Notes: a model not told the origin generated them from the letters alone. DNA of 64,000 nt from an uncultured delta proteobacterium (GCA_903875445.1 CAIQWD010000066.1:1-64000), one strand, 5' to 3'. Shown: positions 51,424-60,095, counted from the first letter of the stretch. Made by a program: numbers and translations.

Positions 51424-52086
51424 ATGGCCCTAACTAAAGAGGAAATTAATCGTAAGCTGTTGCATGTGTTTTCAGGAACGCTCATTCCGGCAGGAATGTT
51501 TTATATCCCTATGATTGATGGCTACTCTTCCTTTACCCCGGTGATTGTTCTCGGTTTGCTTACCTTGGGTTCAATACTCTTGGAGTACCTGCGTTTTCAT
51601 AATGCCGTCGTCCAGAAATTGTTTACCGCCATCGGCTCGGGAGTGCTCAGGAAGTCGGAGAAAGATACTTTTACCGGATCGACCTATATCTTTATGTCGG
51701 CTTTTTTATGTTCGATTATTTTTATTAACCATCTGCATATTGCCTTCATAGCGCTTTCTCTTTTTATTCTGGGAGATGCCGTTGCGGCTCTGGTCGGGAT
51801 CAGCATGGGACGCATTAAAATAGGTAAAAAATCCCTGGAGGGATCGGCTGCCTGTTTTATCCTGGGCCTCCTGCTGTTCTTTTTTGTCTATCCGCAGGTA
51901 CCCCTGCTGCTCAACCAATGGCACGGTTCAGTGCCTCTGCCCCTTATCTTTATTGCCTCTTTCGCGAACACCATTTTCGAGCTTTTTCCCGTTGGCTTCG
52001 GGGAAAAAATCAAGATCAATGACAATCTTTCCGTGCCGCTTATTACCGGGATGATTCTGCTTGTGCTGTATCCGGTTTTTGTGTGA
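51424..52086 (+). CDS. dolichol kinase / phosphatidate cytidylyltransferase-like membrane protein
   Basis: A 220-residue membrane protein with six to seven helices. It begins with KEEINRKLLHVFSGTLIPAG (the RK-HxxxG motif of the SEC59/DGK1/VTE5 group). The CTP-dependent kinase block is LGDAVAALVGISMGR with GKKSLEGSAACF. It probably phosphorylates a lipid alcohol (polyprenol, phytol or diacylglycerol) with CTP. It lies 27 nt after the diguanylate cyclase gene and is probably the last gene of that operon. Confidence 0.8.
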   Translation: MALTKEEINRKLLHVFSGTLIPAGMFYIPMIDGYSSFTPVIVLGLLTLGSILLEYLRFHNAVVQKLFTAIGSGVLRKSEKDTFTGSTYIFMSAFLCSIIFINHLHIAFIALSLFILGDAVAALVGISMGRIKIGKKSLEGSAACFILGLLLFFFVYPQVPLLLNQWHGSVPLPLIFIASFANTIFELFPVGFGEKIKINDNLSVPLITGMILLVLYPVFV

Positions 52087-52415
52087 GTCGGGGTAGAAGA
52101 CTCTCTGTCAGCCGTTGTCAAAAAATAACATGGCCAAGTTATTTGGCCATGGCGTTCAATGGGTAGAAATTGAAATCTGATCTGGCACATTTTAATTCTT
52201 ACCTTTTCTGACAATTGAAGAACGACACCGCTTATCCAAGATAATCAAGAACAATTTTTTTTAACGAGACATCGATCTGCGACCTTTTGCCTTCGAAACA
52301 TTAGACATAATGAATTATTCTGTCTAATCGAGGGCAGATATTAAAGGTGGTCGAAATCAGCTAGACAACGAAAGGGAGCGAGATTGAGGACGATGAAAGG
52401 ATTATCCGCGTCCAC
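52087..52415. other. intergenic region with two hairpins
   Basis: 329 nt, no gene. It holds the hairpin CATGGCCAA-GTTAT-TTGGCCATG (52129-52151) and a perfect dyad ATTAGACA / TGTCTAAT (52300-52307 with 52321-52328) with a 13-nt loop. Confidence 0.45.
52129..52151 (+). terminator. possible terminator of the CBS-cyclase-kinase gene group
   Basis: 9-bp perfect stem with loop GTTAT. No T-run follows, so efficiency is doubtful. Confidence 0.35.
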
Positions 52416-52664
52416 TCAAACGACTGGTTCGGTCTGCAACTTTTCCGAGGTTTTCTCCCAAATTGCCCAAGCAATGCAAGCAATCCAAGCAAGAAATGTC
52501 CAACCTAAAAAAATATTTACAATTGTTAAAATGGGTCTTTTTTCAAGTTTACGAGAATAGGCAATAAACACTGGGATAAGATAAATGGCTACTATGAAGA
52601 TAAGGGTAAACCCAAGACTCCACAAAGCATCAATCATTTTAGAAAATTGGTCTATTACATACAT
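52416..52664 (-). CDS. superinfection-immunity-like small membrane protein
   Basis: An 82-residue protein with two transmembrane helices. The pattern AIYLIPVFIAYSRK followed by ILTIVNIFLGWTFLAWIACI matches the superinfection immunity family, which is found in phage T4 (Imm) and in many chromosomes. The T4 protein blocks DNA entry of a second phage, but the role of chromosomal copies is mostly unproven. Start: CAGGAGC before the ATG. It lies downstream of the HEPN gene on the same strand. Confidence 0.75.
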   Translation of the reverse strand: MYVIDQFSKMIDALWSLGFTLIFIVAIYLIPVFIAYSRKLEKRPILTIVNIFLGWTFLAWIACIAWAIWEKTSEKLQTEPVV

Positions 52665-52725
52665 ATTTGCTCCTGTTTAATTTTATTAGCCGAACGTTTG
52701 AGATGAAGCGACATTGTGGCTATGG

Positions 52726-53514
52726 TCAAGATTGGGGATCGGATTCGATGCTCGCGAGATGAGCTCGGTATGCGCTAGCCAGCTTGTTTGGTATTAAAAC
52801 GAATTTCTTCAATTCATCGAGTATTTCAGGGCGGAGAGACAAAAGTGGGTTCTGCGCATGAAAGGGACTCTTTACCCGAACGGTTCTTCGTTTTCGGACT
52901 CCATAGACAGCGTTCTGCCACAGTAGAGCGGGCCTGCTGGGATGCTTGCGGTCATCAAGAATCTTCTCTAGTAGTCCGCCATGTAGGCGGAACTTGTGGC
53001 GCGAATTTGCAGAACTTTGCGAAAGATCTACCTTTGCCGCAGTTAGCAAGGCCAGCTCTTGAGGCGGAAGAACATTTCCGAAAACCTCAAGCACTTGGCA
53101 GTAACGCCGCGTCTCCCAAACGGCTAGATCAAGGTCTACAAGTAAGAGGCCTTCCACAAAGTAAGGCACGTCGATGTAGCGATACTCACCGCACTGTGAT
53201 ATGTGATTGATGAATAACTGGCTACGGCTCGATAGCTCGAAATTAAACTTAAGCTCCTTCGTTAGAGACAGTGCAAGCGCGATGTTATGGAAAACCTTAG
53301 TAGCGTTGATCCTGTTATAGAGAAGAATGGCCTTTAAGTACTTCTCTATTGCCTGTTGAGCAGACCATAAGAACTGAGGAAAAAGTTCATACCGACAAGA
53401 GAGACGGGCCGCGATGTAATCCCGATCGGCTTGGTCGCGGAATGACTCAGACGCAAATGAGTTAAGCGACCGTTCTAGTCTGTCCTTTGTGCTCGCGGAT
53501 GATGATGCTGACAT
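52726..53514 (-). CDS. HEPN-domain protein
   Basis: A 262-residue protein. Residues 30-90 form a HEPN-type helical bundle: AARLSCRYELFPQFLWSAQQ followed by AIEKYLKAILLY and a His in KVFHNIALAL. The C-terminal 150 residues are not recognised. HEPN proteins are often RNases or partners of minimal nucleotidyltransferases (MNT), but no MNT gene is adjacent. The catalytic Rx4-6H is imperfect (seven residues between Arg and His). The start has GGAGGAGG upstream. Composition and setting suggest accessory DNA. Confidence 0.65.
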   Translation of the reverse strand: MSASSSASTKDRLERSLNSFASESFRDQADRDYIAARLSCRYELFPQFLWSAQQAIEKYLKAILLYNRINATKVFHNIALALSLTKELKFNFELSSRSQLFINHISQCGEYRYIDVPYFVEGLLLVDLDLAVWETRRYCQVLEVFGNVLPPQELALLTAAKVDLSQSSANSRHKFRLHGGLLEKILDDRKHPSRPALLWQNAVYGVRKRRTVRVKSPFHAQNPLLSLRPEILDELKKFVLIPNKLASAYRAHLASIESDPQS

Positions 53515-53936
53515 TGATATTTCCTCCTCCGGATTTGGCTCTACTGGTTAATACACCATTTCTGATGTTATCCAGAAGGATGATAAATATTTCGTTTTTT
53601 TTGCTGAAACTATGTCTTCTTATAATACTCTTCAAAAAACCTATAATGTGCGAAGCATTATCGCAATAAATCATTTTCTTGAGAGTGAAAAGACGTGAAA
53701 TTGACGTCATACAAAAAACCCACGCATATCACATCAATTGTCATTAGAACAAAATAGATTATTTCTAATGACAATTGATGTTCGAGAACGAAATATCAGT
53801 CACTTACCTGTCACAACAACTGCCGAACATTGGACAAAATGATGGGGATGCAAGAACCTTTTTTTCAATACATCGGCATCAGGACATCAGATAACAAAAA
53901 GAAGAAATTTGTCAGGCTGAATCTCGATTTCTACGC
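53515..53936. other. intergenic region with a long perfect palindrome
   Basis: 422 nt, AT-rich, no gene. It includes the 19-bp-arm hairpin described separately. Confidence 0.5.
53731..53781. repeat. 19-bp perfect inverted repeat with 13-nt loop
   Basis: The arm at 53731-53749 is perfectly complementary to 53763-53781. It is AT-rich and lacks a T-run on either side, so it is not a typical terminator. Confidence 0.85.
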
Positions 53937-54629
53937 CTAATGGCGGGAAAAACCCCTATAGAAAAATGCCACTCCGCCAATCTTGATGGAGAAATTGATG
54001 CCTCTTAAATCACTTAATCCACCGAATACATTGCCACCGCCCGGCTCCGGGGTGGCCTGCGGCAGGTAGAGATCTTCCACGGCATAGGCGAGGAGGGGTT
54101 CCGGGCTTGTGGTAAGCTTCAGGGGGACGGCAAAATCACGATTTTCTCCGTCGAGGTCGTCTTGTTCGGTCAAAACTTCGAACTCTCCGGGCGAAGGAGG
54201 AGGAACATTATAATCATTTAAAACGAGGAGCCGGAAGGGTTTGGTTTTATGCGTCTCGCCTTGGCTGTTCTTAAACAGCAGAAGATAATCGATTCCTTTG
54301 GTATCGTTTTTGGCAGGAGGGAGACTGGCGGTAAAGATGCCTTTCCTGGAACCTGCCATCGGCAGGAATAAATAGTCGGTGGCCGCCATGGTCTTGAAAT
54401 AGAGGCGTACTTCGAATAGCTCTTCGGCATCGGCAACGGTAACGCTTACCGGCACGCTTTTACCGGCAGGGGTGGAGCTGATGGGGCCGTGCTGCAAGGG
54501 TGCCGGCGTAACCGGCGGTGCATTTTCTGCCGAGGCCATTGTCGGGGGTGCAGTTGCAATCGGCAGGAGAGTGAGGAGGCAAAGAAAGAGTATTTGCCTG
54601 ACTTGTAGGTAAGGTGAAAAAGAGGTCAT
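53937..54629 (-). CDS. secreted protein of unknown function
   Basis: A 230-residue protein with an N-terminal signal (ILFLCLLTLLPIATAPPTMASA). A Pro/Ala-rich linker and a beta-rich domain follow: VSVTVADAEELFEVRLYFKT and KGIDYLLLFKNSQGETHKTKPFRL, an Ig-like, fibronectin-like pattern. The last 40 residues are Gly-rich (PGGGNVFGGLSDLRG). No family recognised. Start: TTAGGAGG before the ATG at 54629. It lies about 110 nt downstream of the small lipoprotein gene on the same strand, so the two probably form one envelope-related operon. Confidence 0.65.
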   Translation of the reverse strand: MTSFSPYLQVRQILFLCLLTLLPIATAPPTMASAENAPPVTPAPLQHGPISSTPAGKSVPVSVTVADAEELFEVRLYFKTMAATDYLFLPMAGSRKGIFTASLPPAKNDTKGIDYLLLFKNSQGETHKTKPFRLLVLNDYNVPPPSPGEFEVLTEQDDLDGENRDFAVPLKLTTSPEPLLAYAVEDLYLPQATPEPGGGNVFGGLSDLRGINFSIKIGGVAFFYRGFSRH

Positions 54630-54739
54630 TTCCAAACCTCCTAACCCCGAGAAACGGGATTTTTTCAGTGCCCTCTTAAAGGGAGGAACAGAGCGTCCCG
54701 GCTTCGGGGCGAGCCGGGACGTCATGCGTTATCGGGTGG

Positions 54740-55132
54740 TTATTGCAGTGCCTCAATCATCTTGGCGATAATATCCTGATCCCAATATCTTTGTTTGGCA
54801 ATGCCGGTTGCTCTCTGGCGAGTATAGGTCAGCACCAGAACGCTGCTTTCCCGTGGTTTAATCCAGACGTAGACCATTTCACCTTCGTTGTTCTGGACTG
54901 TTTCGCCCGGCCGCAAATGCACCGCTTCAATGTATTCCCCGGTTTCCTTGGTAATGGCAAAACTGAGTTTAGTGAGAGCGTTGCGAGCGGCAACTTGCAC
55001 CTCTTCGGGTTTATTCTGGAAGACGGTGCCGGTGTTGGCGGCTGGTTCAACAAGGACAAATTCCTTCGGACAACCAGTCAAGGTGAAAAGACCGAAAATT
55101 AACAGGACTGCCAGTTTTAACGGACCGATCAT
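54740..55132 (-). CDS. hypothetical lipoprotein
   Basis: A 130-residue protein. The lipoprotein signal ends at the lipobox TLTGC (Cys at about residue 21). The mature part has a helix (EEVQVAARNALTKLSFAITK) and a beta-sheet (MVYVWIKPRESSVLVLTYTR), reminiscent of small BamC/DUF3568-like envelope domains, but I cannot assign a family. Start: GGAGG lies before the ATG (GAGGAGGAATGT). It is followed by the secreted protein gene. Confidence 0.65.
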   Translation of the reverse strand: MIGPLKLAVLLIFGLFTLTGCPKEFVLVEPAANTGTVFQNKPEEVQVAARNALTKLSFAITKETGEYIEAVHLRPGETVQNNEGEMVYVWIKPRESSVLVLTYTRQRATGIAKQRYWDQDIIAKMIEALQ

Positions 55133-55504
55133 ACATTCCTCCTCACGGATATGGGTGAATTTACCAACTCCTCCGAATCTTTGGCCACCACGACAAGGCC
55201 AAAAACTGATTCTTATTGTCTGGAATTAAAACCTATCCTTCCTTGCAATGGTGTTATTTTAGCACAGTCACCGGGGGGAAGCAAACCAACTCCTGCAGCG
55301 GCAGGTTTTTTGTGTTTCTTGATCTTCCGATGATCTTCACTGCCACTATCATAATCATTTTTTTCGATCTGCCATAGGCGATTCTCGGGTTTTTCGGAAG
55401 GATTCGTGCCGAGATTTGTATCTGCATATTTATTTGTGATAGAGTGCTACAGAGGGACATTCTCACTTGAAGTTGGGATGATTTGAAGGCAAGGAGGTGG
55501 CAAG
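55133..55504. other. intergenic region, nothing recognised
   Basis: 372 nt between divergent genes (lipoprotein and acyl-CoA dehydrogenase). No gene, repeat or clear promoter pair was seen. Confidence 0.4.
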
Positions 55505-56680
55505 ATGACCGGGCAGGGAGAATTGGACTACGGCCTCGGTGAAACGATCGGCCTCCTGCGCGAATCGGTGCGGGGCTTTGCCCTGGATGAAATCGCCCCG
55601 CTTGCCGCCGCCATTCCGCAGAAGGATTTTTTCTCCCCCGAACTTTGGCGGGAGATGGGGGTGCTGGGCCTCTTGGGGATCACCGTTTCCGCCGAAGATG
55701 GCGGGGCGGGGATGGGGTATCTGGAGCATGTGGTGGTCATGGAAGAGATCAGTAGGGTCTCGGCTGCCCTCGGGTTGGCCTATAGTGCCCATTCCAACCT
55801 CTGTGTGAATCAGCTTCGTCTGCACGGTACCGAGGAGCAAAAGCGCAGGTATCTGCCTGGGTTGATCAGCGGCGAGTTGGTCGGAGCCCTGGCTATGGGT
55901 TGGGCCGAGGCCGGTCCGGATGTCGCGTCGCCTGACCTCAGTGCCGAAAAACAGGGCACCTTGTACAATCTGAACGGCGTGACAAGGTCCTGCTGCGGCA
56001 GGCCGGATGCCGATGTGCTGATCGTCTATGCCGGAACCTCATCGCCGCAAGAGCCCCTCGCAATTTCTGCCTTCATCGTCGAAAAAAACACTCCGGGATT
56101 ACAGGTAAGCGACCAACCGGACACCCAGATGTTGCCGGGGGAATCAATGGCCGAGCTGCGTTTTGCCGATTGCCGCATTGCGGAAGAGAATCTTCTCGGC
56201 GAGGCGGACCGGAGTGGCCAGGTGCTGCTCAGCGGTCTCGACTGCGAGAGATTGATTCTGGCGGGAGGGGCACTGGGGGTTATGGCTGCCTGTCTCGATT
56301 TGCTGTTGCCGGAAATGCAGCATCACAAGCACAAGCAACTTTGTCGGACCGCTCGGGAACTCCGGCTGCTGGAGGGGGCGATCGCCGAGATGTATACCAC
56401 CTTGTGTGCCTGCCGATCCTACGTTTACACCGTAGCCAGAGCAGCCGATGGGGGAACTTCCGTACGTAAGGATGGGACCGGAACCCTCCTTTTCGTGGCC
56501 GAGCGGGCAATCGAAATGGTCCTGGATGCTGCCCGGTTGCTTGGCGGCAAAGACCAACACGACGATTATTCGCTCAGTCGGCTCCACAGAGACGCAAGGC
56601 TTTTTGCCGGGGGCGAGGCAGCCGCTAAAAGCAGACGGCTGCAGGTCGCTCGGGAGCTCTTTCCCGAGCCAGGTCGGTGA
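55505..56680 (+). CDS. divergent acyl-CoA dehydrogenase (isovaleryl-CoA-dehydrogenase-like)
   Basis: A 391-residue protein co-linear with isovaleryl-CoA dehydrogenases: LGLLGITVSAEDGGAGMGYL, VSAALGLAYSAHSNLCVNQ and, near the catalytic Glu, LDCERLILAGGALGVMAACL. The Glu is kept. FAD- and substrate-contact motifs are altered: the usual SEPxAGSD reads AEAGPDV, WITNG is absent (RSCCGRPDAD instead), and the C-terminal GT-EI-R reads AGGEAAAKSRR. It is therefore a degenerate or neofunctionalised member. Start: AAGGAGG before the ATG. No electron-transfer flavoprotein genes are nearby. Confidence 0.8.
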   Translation: MTGQGELDYGLGETIGLLRESVRGFALDEIAPLAAAIPQKDFFSPELWREMGVLGLLGITVSAEDGGAGMGYLEHVVVMEEISRVSAALGLAYSAHSNLCVNQLRLHGTEEQKRRYLPGLISGELVGALAMGWAEAGPDVASPDLSAEKQGTLYNLNGVTRSCCGRPDADVLIVYAGTSSPQEPLAISAFIVEKNTPGLQVSDQPDTQMLPGESMAELRFADCRIAEENLLGEADRSGQVLLSGLDCERLILAGGALGVMAACLDLLLPEMQHHKHKQLCRTARELRLLEGAIAEMYTTLCACRSYVYTVARAADGGTSVRKDGTGTLLFVAERAIEMVLDAARLLGGKDQHDDYSLSRLHRDARLFAGGEAAAKSRRLQVARELFPEPGR

Positions 56681-56699
56681 GTTTTGCGCCTCCTGTTGT

Positions 56700-57686
56700 T
56701 CAGCCGTAAACCTGTTCAATACATCCTGCCAGATCGTCGTACAGTTCGGTCACCGAATCATAAAAAACCGGCGTTCCGGCACTGAAATGGAGGAGGATGT
56801 CGTTGAAACATTTCGGCAGGTTTGGTTTTAGTTTTTGTAGATTGAAGATGCGGTCACGGGAGAGCAGCGCCAGGTCATCGACGTGCAGGGTGGCGAGAAC
56901 TTTTTCGCCCATTTCGGGATCTTCAAGGACATCGACAGGCTGATAATTTCTTCGCCCGAGAAGGAACAGGAGAATATTGCCAAGACCGATCAAATCAAGG
57001 GCGAAGGGCCGTTCCGGCAGATAGAAATCATAGTCGAAATCGATCCATCGGTACCTGCCGTCCTCGCCGTCGACGATGATGTGATCGCGGCGGATATCGC
57101 CATGTTTGAAATTATGTTGGTGCAAGAGGACAATGGCTTCCACCGATTTGAGAAAGCGGCGGAGGATCCCCTGCAAATGGTTTGCCACATAGCTTTCGTA
57201 GTCGCAGGCTATCCGGTGAATGGTGGTGTCCAAACGGGTGCCCTGAATAACGTCTAATATCCGCACCAGATTGCCGACCTCGTCAAGGGTCGAATAGCCC
57301 TGCATGAACAGCCGGTTGCCGCCGACCAGGTCAAGCACCCGGGCCTCCTTTTCGGGAGTGCGGTAGCAGGTGACCTGGAACTCTCCGAGCTTGATGGTAA
57401 AATTCTCATGAAAGACCAGTTTGAGGATTTTTCTCTCGCCGCTTTCCAGATCAACGACCTTCGGCACCCACTGTTTCGGCTGTTCGTCGATGCCGAAGCG
57501 GCCCTCCTTGGTATAGCCGACGATGAGGAAAAAGCGGTCGTCGACGTGAATGATATCGCCGTAATCTATCCGGGTGAAATCGCTGGTATCGGTGAAGATG
57601 GTCGGCTGCCGCCGCAGATCCTTCATGGCGTTATGACTTTGCAGGCGGGGCAGGATACGGGCGGGAAAACGGCTCCAGTCAATCAT
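56700..57686 (-). CDS. protein-kinase-like protein
   Basis: A 328-residue protein with a protein-kinase fold. It shows PKVVDLESGERKILKLVFHE (strand with the Lys), FKHGDIRRDHIIV (catalytic loop HGD replacing HRD) and WIDFDYDFY in place of DFG. HGD loops are typical of aminoglycoside-phosphotransferase-like and RIO/atypical kinases. The substrate is unknown. Its ATG lies 3 nt after the stop of the UspA gene, so the kinase is translationally coupled to it. Confidence 0.7.
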   Translation of the reverse strand: MIDWSRFPARILPRLQSHNAMKDLRRQPTIFTDTSDFTRIDYGDIIHVDDRFFLIVGYTKEGRFGIDEQPKQWVPKVVDLESGERKILKLVFHENFTIKLGEFQVTCYRTPEKEARVLDLVGGNRLFMQGYSTLDEVGNLVRILDVIQGTRLDTTIHRIACDYESYVANHLQGILRRFLKSVEAIVLLHQHNFKHGDIRRDHIIVDGEDGRYRWIDFDYDFYLPERPFALDLIGLGNILLFLLGRRNYQPVDVLEDPEMGEKVLATLHVDDLALLSRDRIFNLQKLKPNLPKCFNDILLHFSAGTPVFYDSVTELYDDLAGCIEQVYG

Positions 57687-57689
57687 GAT

Positions 57690-58145
57690 TCACCCCACGA
57701 TCCAGGCGGCAAAATCCTGACAGTGATGGGCAAGGGCGTTGGAGATTGAGCCGAAGAGAAACTCCTCGGCCTTGGAAATGCCGCGCTTGCCAGTGACCAC
57801 CGTACCGAAATCCCCCATGCGCCGCACTTCCAGGAGGGTGTCGCTGATGGTTTTGCCCTCGGCCATATGGGTAGTGCAAAAGATGGCTTCCCGCTTGATG
57901 CCGGCGGTAACGAGAATCTCGACGCAACGCTGGAAAATCTGCTCGGCGCGGGCGATGCGCTGGGTCTGATACACCTCCCGCACCCCGCCCTTGGTGTAGA
58001 AGTCCGGGGGCGGTTCGGGATAGATATGCACCAGACAGATTGAAACCGCCGCTATCTTGCCGGCAACCCGGCCGACATATTGGACCGCCGAAAGGGAAGA
58101 TTCCATCGCATCGACTGCAACCAAAATATTATACCAATTGCCCAT
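57690..58145 (-). CDS. universal stress protein (UspA family)
   Basis: A 151-residue UspA-fold protein: YNILVAVDAMESSLSAVQYV at the start and VVTGKRGISKAEEFLFGSIS at the end, where the phosphate loop differs from the ATP-binding consensus (GKRGISKAEEF). An N-terminal frame upstream of 58145 is a shadow of the next gene. Start: GGAGAACG before the ATG. It lies between a ketopantoate-reductase-like gene and the kinase-like gene. Confidence 0.85.
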   Translation of the reverse strand: MGNWYNILVAVDAMESSLSAVQYVGRVAGKIAAVSICLVHIYPEPPPDFYTKGGVREVYQTQRIARAEQIFQRCVEILVTAGIKREAIFCTTHMAEGKTISDTLLEVRRMGDFGTVVTGKRGISKAEEFLFGSISNALAHHCQDFAAWIVG

Positions 58146-58176
58146 AACCGTTCTCCGATGCAGGTAGATGGTGTTG

Positions 58177-59124
58177 CTAGGATTGTCCGAGCCCGGGCTT
58201 CCAGCATTCCAGCAATTTGATGAGTTCCACCATGGTGCGGTGGGTGGGAACGTTGATGCCGTGCTCCTCGGCGTAGCGACAGATTGCCCCGTTCTGGGCA
58301 TCGATTTCGGTCGCCACCTCATTGAGGATGTCCTGCAACATGGAAGAGAGGTTACTGGCACTCTTTTCACAGGAGTCGAAGAGCACTTCATACAGATCGG
58401 GGTGAATGAGTTCGACGCCCTCGGCCTTGGCGACCGCCAGGCCTTCGTCAAGAAGCCGCTTCATCAGGGTTATCGACTCCGTCCTGGAAATGAGCGAGCC
58501 GTTCGGCACCTGAAGAATCGCCGATACCGGGTTGATGGCCGAATAAATTATCACCTTGGACCAGAGTCTGGCGATGATTCTTTTCACCATCTGGGTTTCC
58601 AGACCGCTACTGCTGAAGAGCTGTTTGATAATCTCCAGTCGCTGTGAAAAGGAGCCGTCGAGTTCGCCGATAAAGGTTGTGGCGTGGGAACCCTTTCGTA
58701 CCCGGGCATCGCTTAAGGCGATTCCCGACATATAGGTGATACCGAGGAGAATGTTTTTTTCCGGTACGATTTCTCGGGCGACTTCCAGGTTGCCGAGTCC
58801 GGTTTGGATGCACAGGAGAGGACAGGTGTCGGTGATCAGATGGGCAATGTCTTGTGCCGCCGCCTTGGTAGCCTGGGATTTGACGAGAAGGAGGACAAGA
58901 TCGGCCTCTCTGACGGATTTCGCTGAATAAAGAGCATGCACCGGAAAAGATTCGGCATAATCGGGATGCTCTCCGTCGCCTTCGAGGAGACCGATACCCT
59001 TTTCCCGCAGGGCCCCGAGGGTGGTGTGGTCGATATCGATCAGGGTAATTTCGTTGCCGCCCCGGATCAAAAATGAACCGAAAAGTCTGCCAATGGCGCC
59101 GCCGCCGACAATCACTATGCGCAT
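58177..59124 (-). CDS. ketopantoate reductase family (ApbA/PanE-like) protein
   Basis: A 315-residue 2-dehydropantoate 2-reductase-type protein. The Rossmann start is IVIVGGGAIGRLFGSFLIRG, then KSQATKAAAQDI (the Lys of the nucleotide-site motif), IARLWSKVIIYSAINPVSAI with the catalytic Lys, and the C-terminal SSMLQDILNEVATEIDAQNG. The last block is the canonical PanE signature. It reduces ketopantoate with NADPH in coenzyme A synthesis, or a related 2-oxoacid. Start: AGGAGA before the ATG at 59124. It leads the operon with uspA and the kinase-like gene. Confidence 0.85.
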   Translation of the reverse strand: MRIVIVGGGAIGRLFGSFLIRGGNEITLIDIDHTTLGALREKGIGLLEGDGEHPDYAESFPVHALYSAKSVREADLVLLLVKSQATKAAAQDIAHLITDTCPLLCIQTGLGNLEVAREIVPEKNILLGITYMSGIALSDARVRKGSHATTFIGELDGSFSQRLEIIKQLFSSSGLETQMVKRIIARLWSKVIIYSAINPVSAILQVPNGSLISRTESITLMKRLLDEGLAVAKAEGVELIHPDLYEVLFDSCEKSASNLSSMLQDILNEVATEIDAQNGAICRYAEEHGINVPTHRTMVELIKLLECWKPGLGQS

Positions 59125-59343
59125 AATCAATCTCCTGGTAGAGAATTCCCGACAAGACCAGTCAATCAGGAACGTAGAGAACCCGCAAGGGGTGCAAAAA
59201 CCGGCAAAGTAGGCCCGGGTTCGTGTTGCAGCCTGCAACCTGCGGAAAAAACTATCCTTACTGTTATTGTATAATCGAAGCTGCTGGAATGCAATTATGA
59301 TTAAGCAGCAATGAGTGGAGAATCACTTTTCATAAAATCACAC

Positions 59344-59384
59344 TTGCCATATACCAAACGTTGCTCTATAGTCATAGTATATAG
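59344..59384 (+). promoter_or_regulatory. vapBC promoter with overlapping operator candidate
   Basis: TTGCCA (59344-59349) and TATAGT (59367-59372) are 17 nt apart. An imperfect palindrome CTATAGTCATAGTATATAG (59366-59384) overlaps the -10 box, as expected for VapBC autorepression. Confidence 0.5.
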
Positions 59385-59404
59385 TTCATAAAAGGAGGCA
59401 AATT

Positions 59405-59638
59405 ATGGCGTTAGGATCAGTATTTGAAAACAATCGGACACAATCGGTGCGACTTCCTGTTGAAACTCGTTTTCCAGAAGGTATTAAAAAAGTTGCTGTA
59501 CGTGTTGTTGGTTTGGACCGCATTCTCTCACCGGCGAGTAATACTTGGGACAGTTTTTTTCTGAGTAAAGATGGCGTTAGTGATGATTTTATGATCGAGC
59601 GGGCGTCCCAGGACCAATCGGAAAGGGAGTCTTTGTGA
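59405..59638 (+). CDS. vapB: antitoxin VapB
   Basis: A 77-residue AbrB/MazE-type antitoxin, co-linear with the enterobacterial VapB that pairs with tRNA(fMet)-cleaving VapC. It has [17 protein letters not shown], then [20 protein letters not shown], and an acidic disordered tail [11 protein letters not shown] that would wrap the toxin. Start: AAGGAGG lies 7 nt before the ATG. The TGA overlaps the toxin ATG by 1 nt. Confidence 0.92.
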   Translation: MALGSVFENNRTQSVRLPVETRFPEGIKKVAVRVVGLDRILSPASNTWDSFFLSKDGVSDDFMIERASQDQSERESL

Positions 59639-60036
59639 TGTTGAAATATCTGCTGGATACAAATATTGTCATATATGTAATAAAACGCCGTCCGGTTGAA
59701 CTTTTAGATGTTTTTAATCGACATGCCGGACAGATGTGTATTAGTTCTATAACCTTAGCCGAACTACTCCATGGTGTTGAAAAAAGCTCGACGCCAGATA
59801 GTAACCTGTTGAAGGTTGAAGACTTTGTATCCAGACTGGAAGTATTGAAATATGGGACCAAAGCAGCATCTCATTATGGAGAAATAAGGGCAGACCTTGA
59901 GAGAAAAGGCACTCCTATCGGCGTTAATGATTTGCATATTGCTGGACATGCAAGAAGCGAAGGCTTGACGCTGGTTTCTAACAATATTCGTGAATTTGAG
60001 AGGGTTGAAGCTTTACGCTTGGTCAACTGGTTGTAA
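59638..60036 (+). CDS. vapC: toxin VapC, PIN-domain ribonuclease
   Basis: A 132-residue PIN-domain toxin, the exact length of enterobacterial tRNA(fMet)-specific VapC. The acidic active-site residues are present: D7 (YLLDTNIVIY), E42 (ITLAELLHG) and D98 (VNDLHIAGHAR). The C-terminal NNIREFERV is also as in that family. It cleaves initiator tRNA when VapB is degraded. Start 59638 (ATG) is chosen over GTG 59635, since AGGGAG is 8 nt upstream of the ATG. Confidence 0.93.
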   Translation: MLKYLLDTNIVIYVIKRRPVELLDVFNRHAGQMCISSITLAELLHGVEKSSTPDSNLLKVEDFVSRLEVLKYGTKAASHYGEIRADLERKGTPIGVNDLHIAGHARSEGLTLVSNNIREFERVEALRLVNWL

Positions 60037-60095
60037 TTCAATCAAATTTGCAGATAACATTGGATAAAAAAGAAATACAGAGAACACGGAATCGA

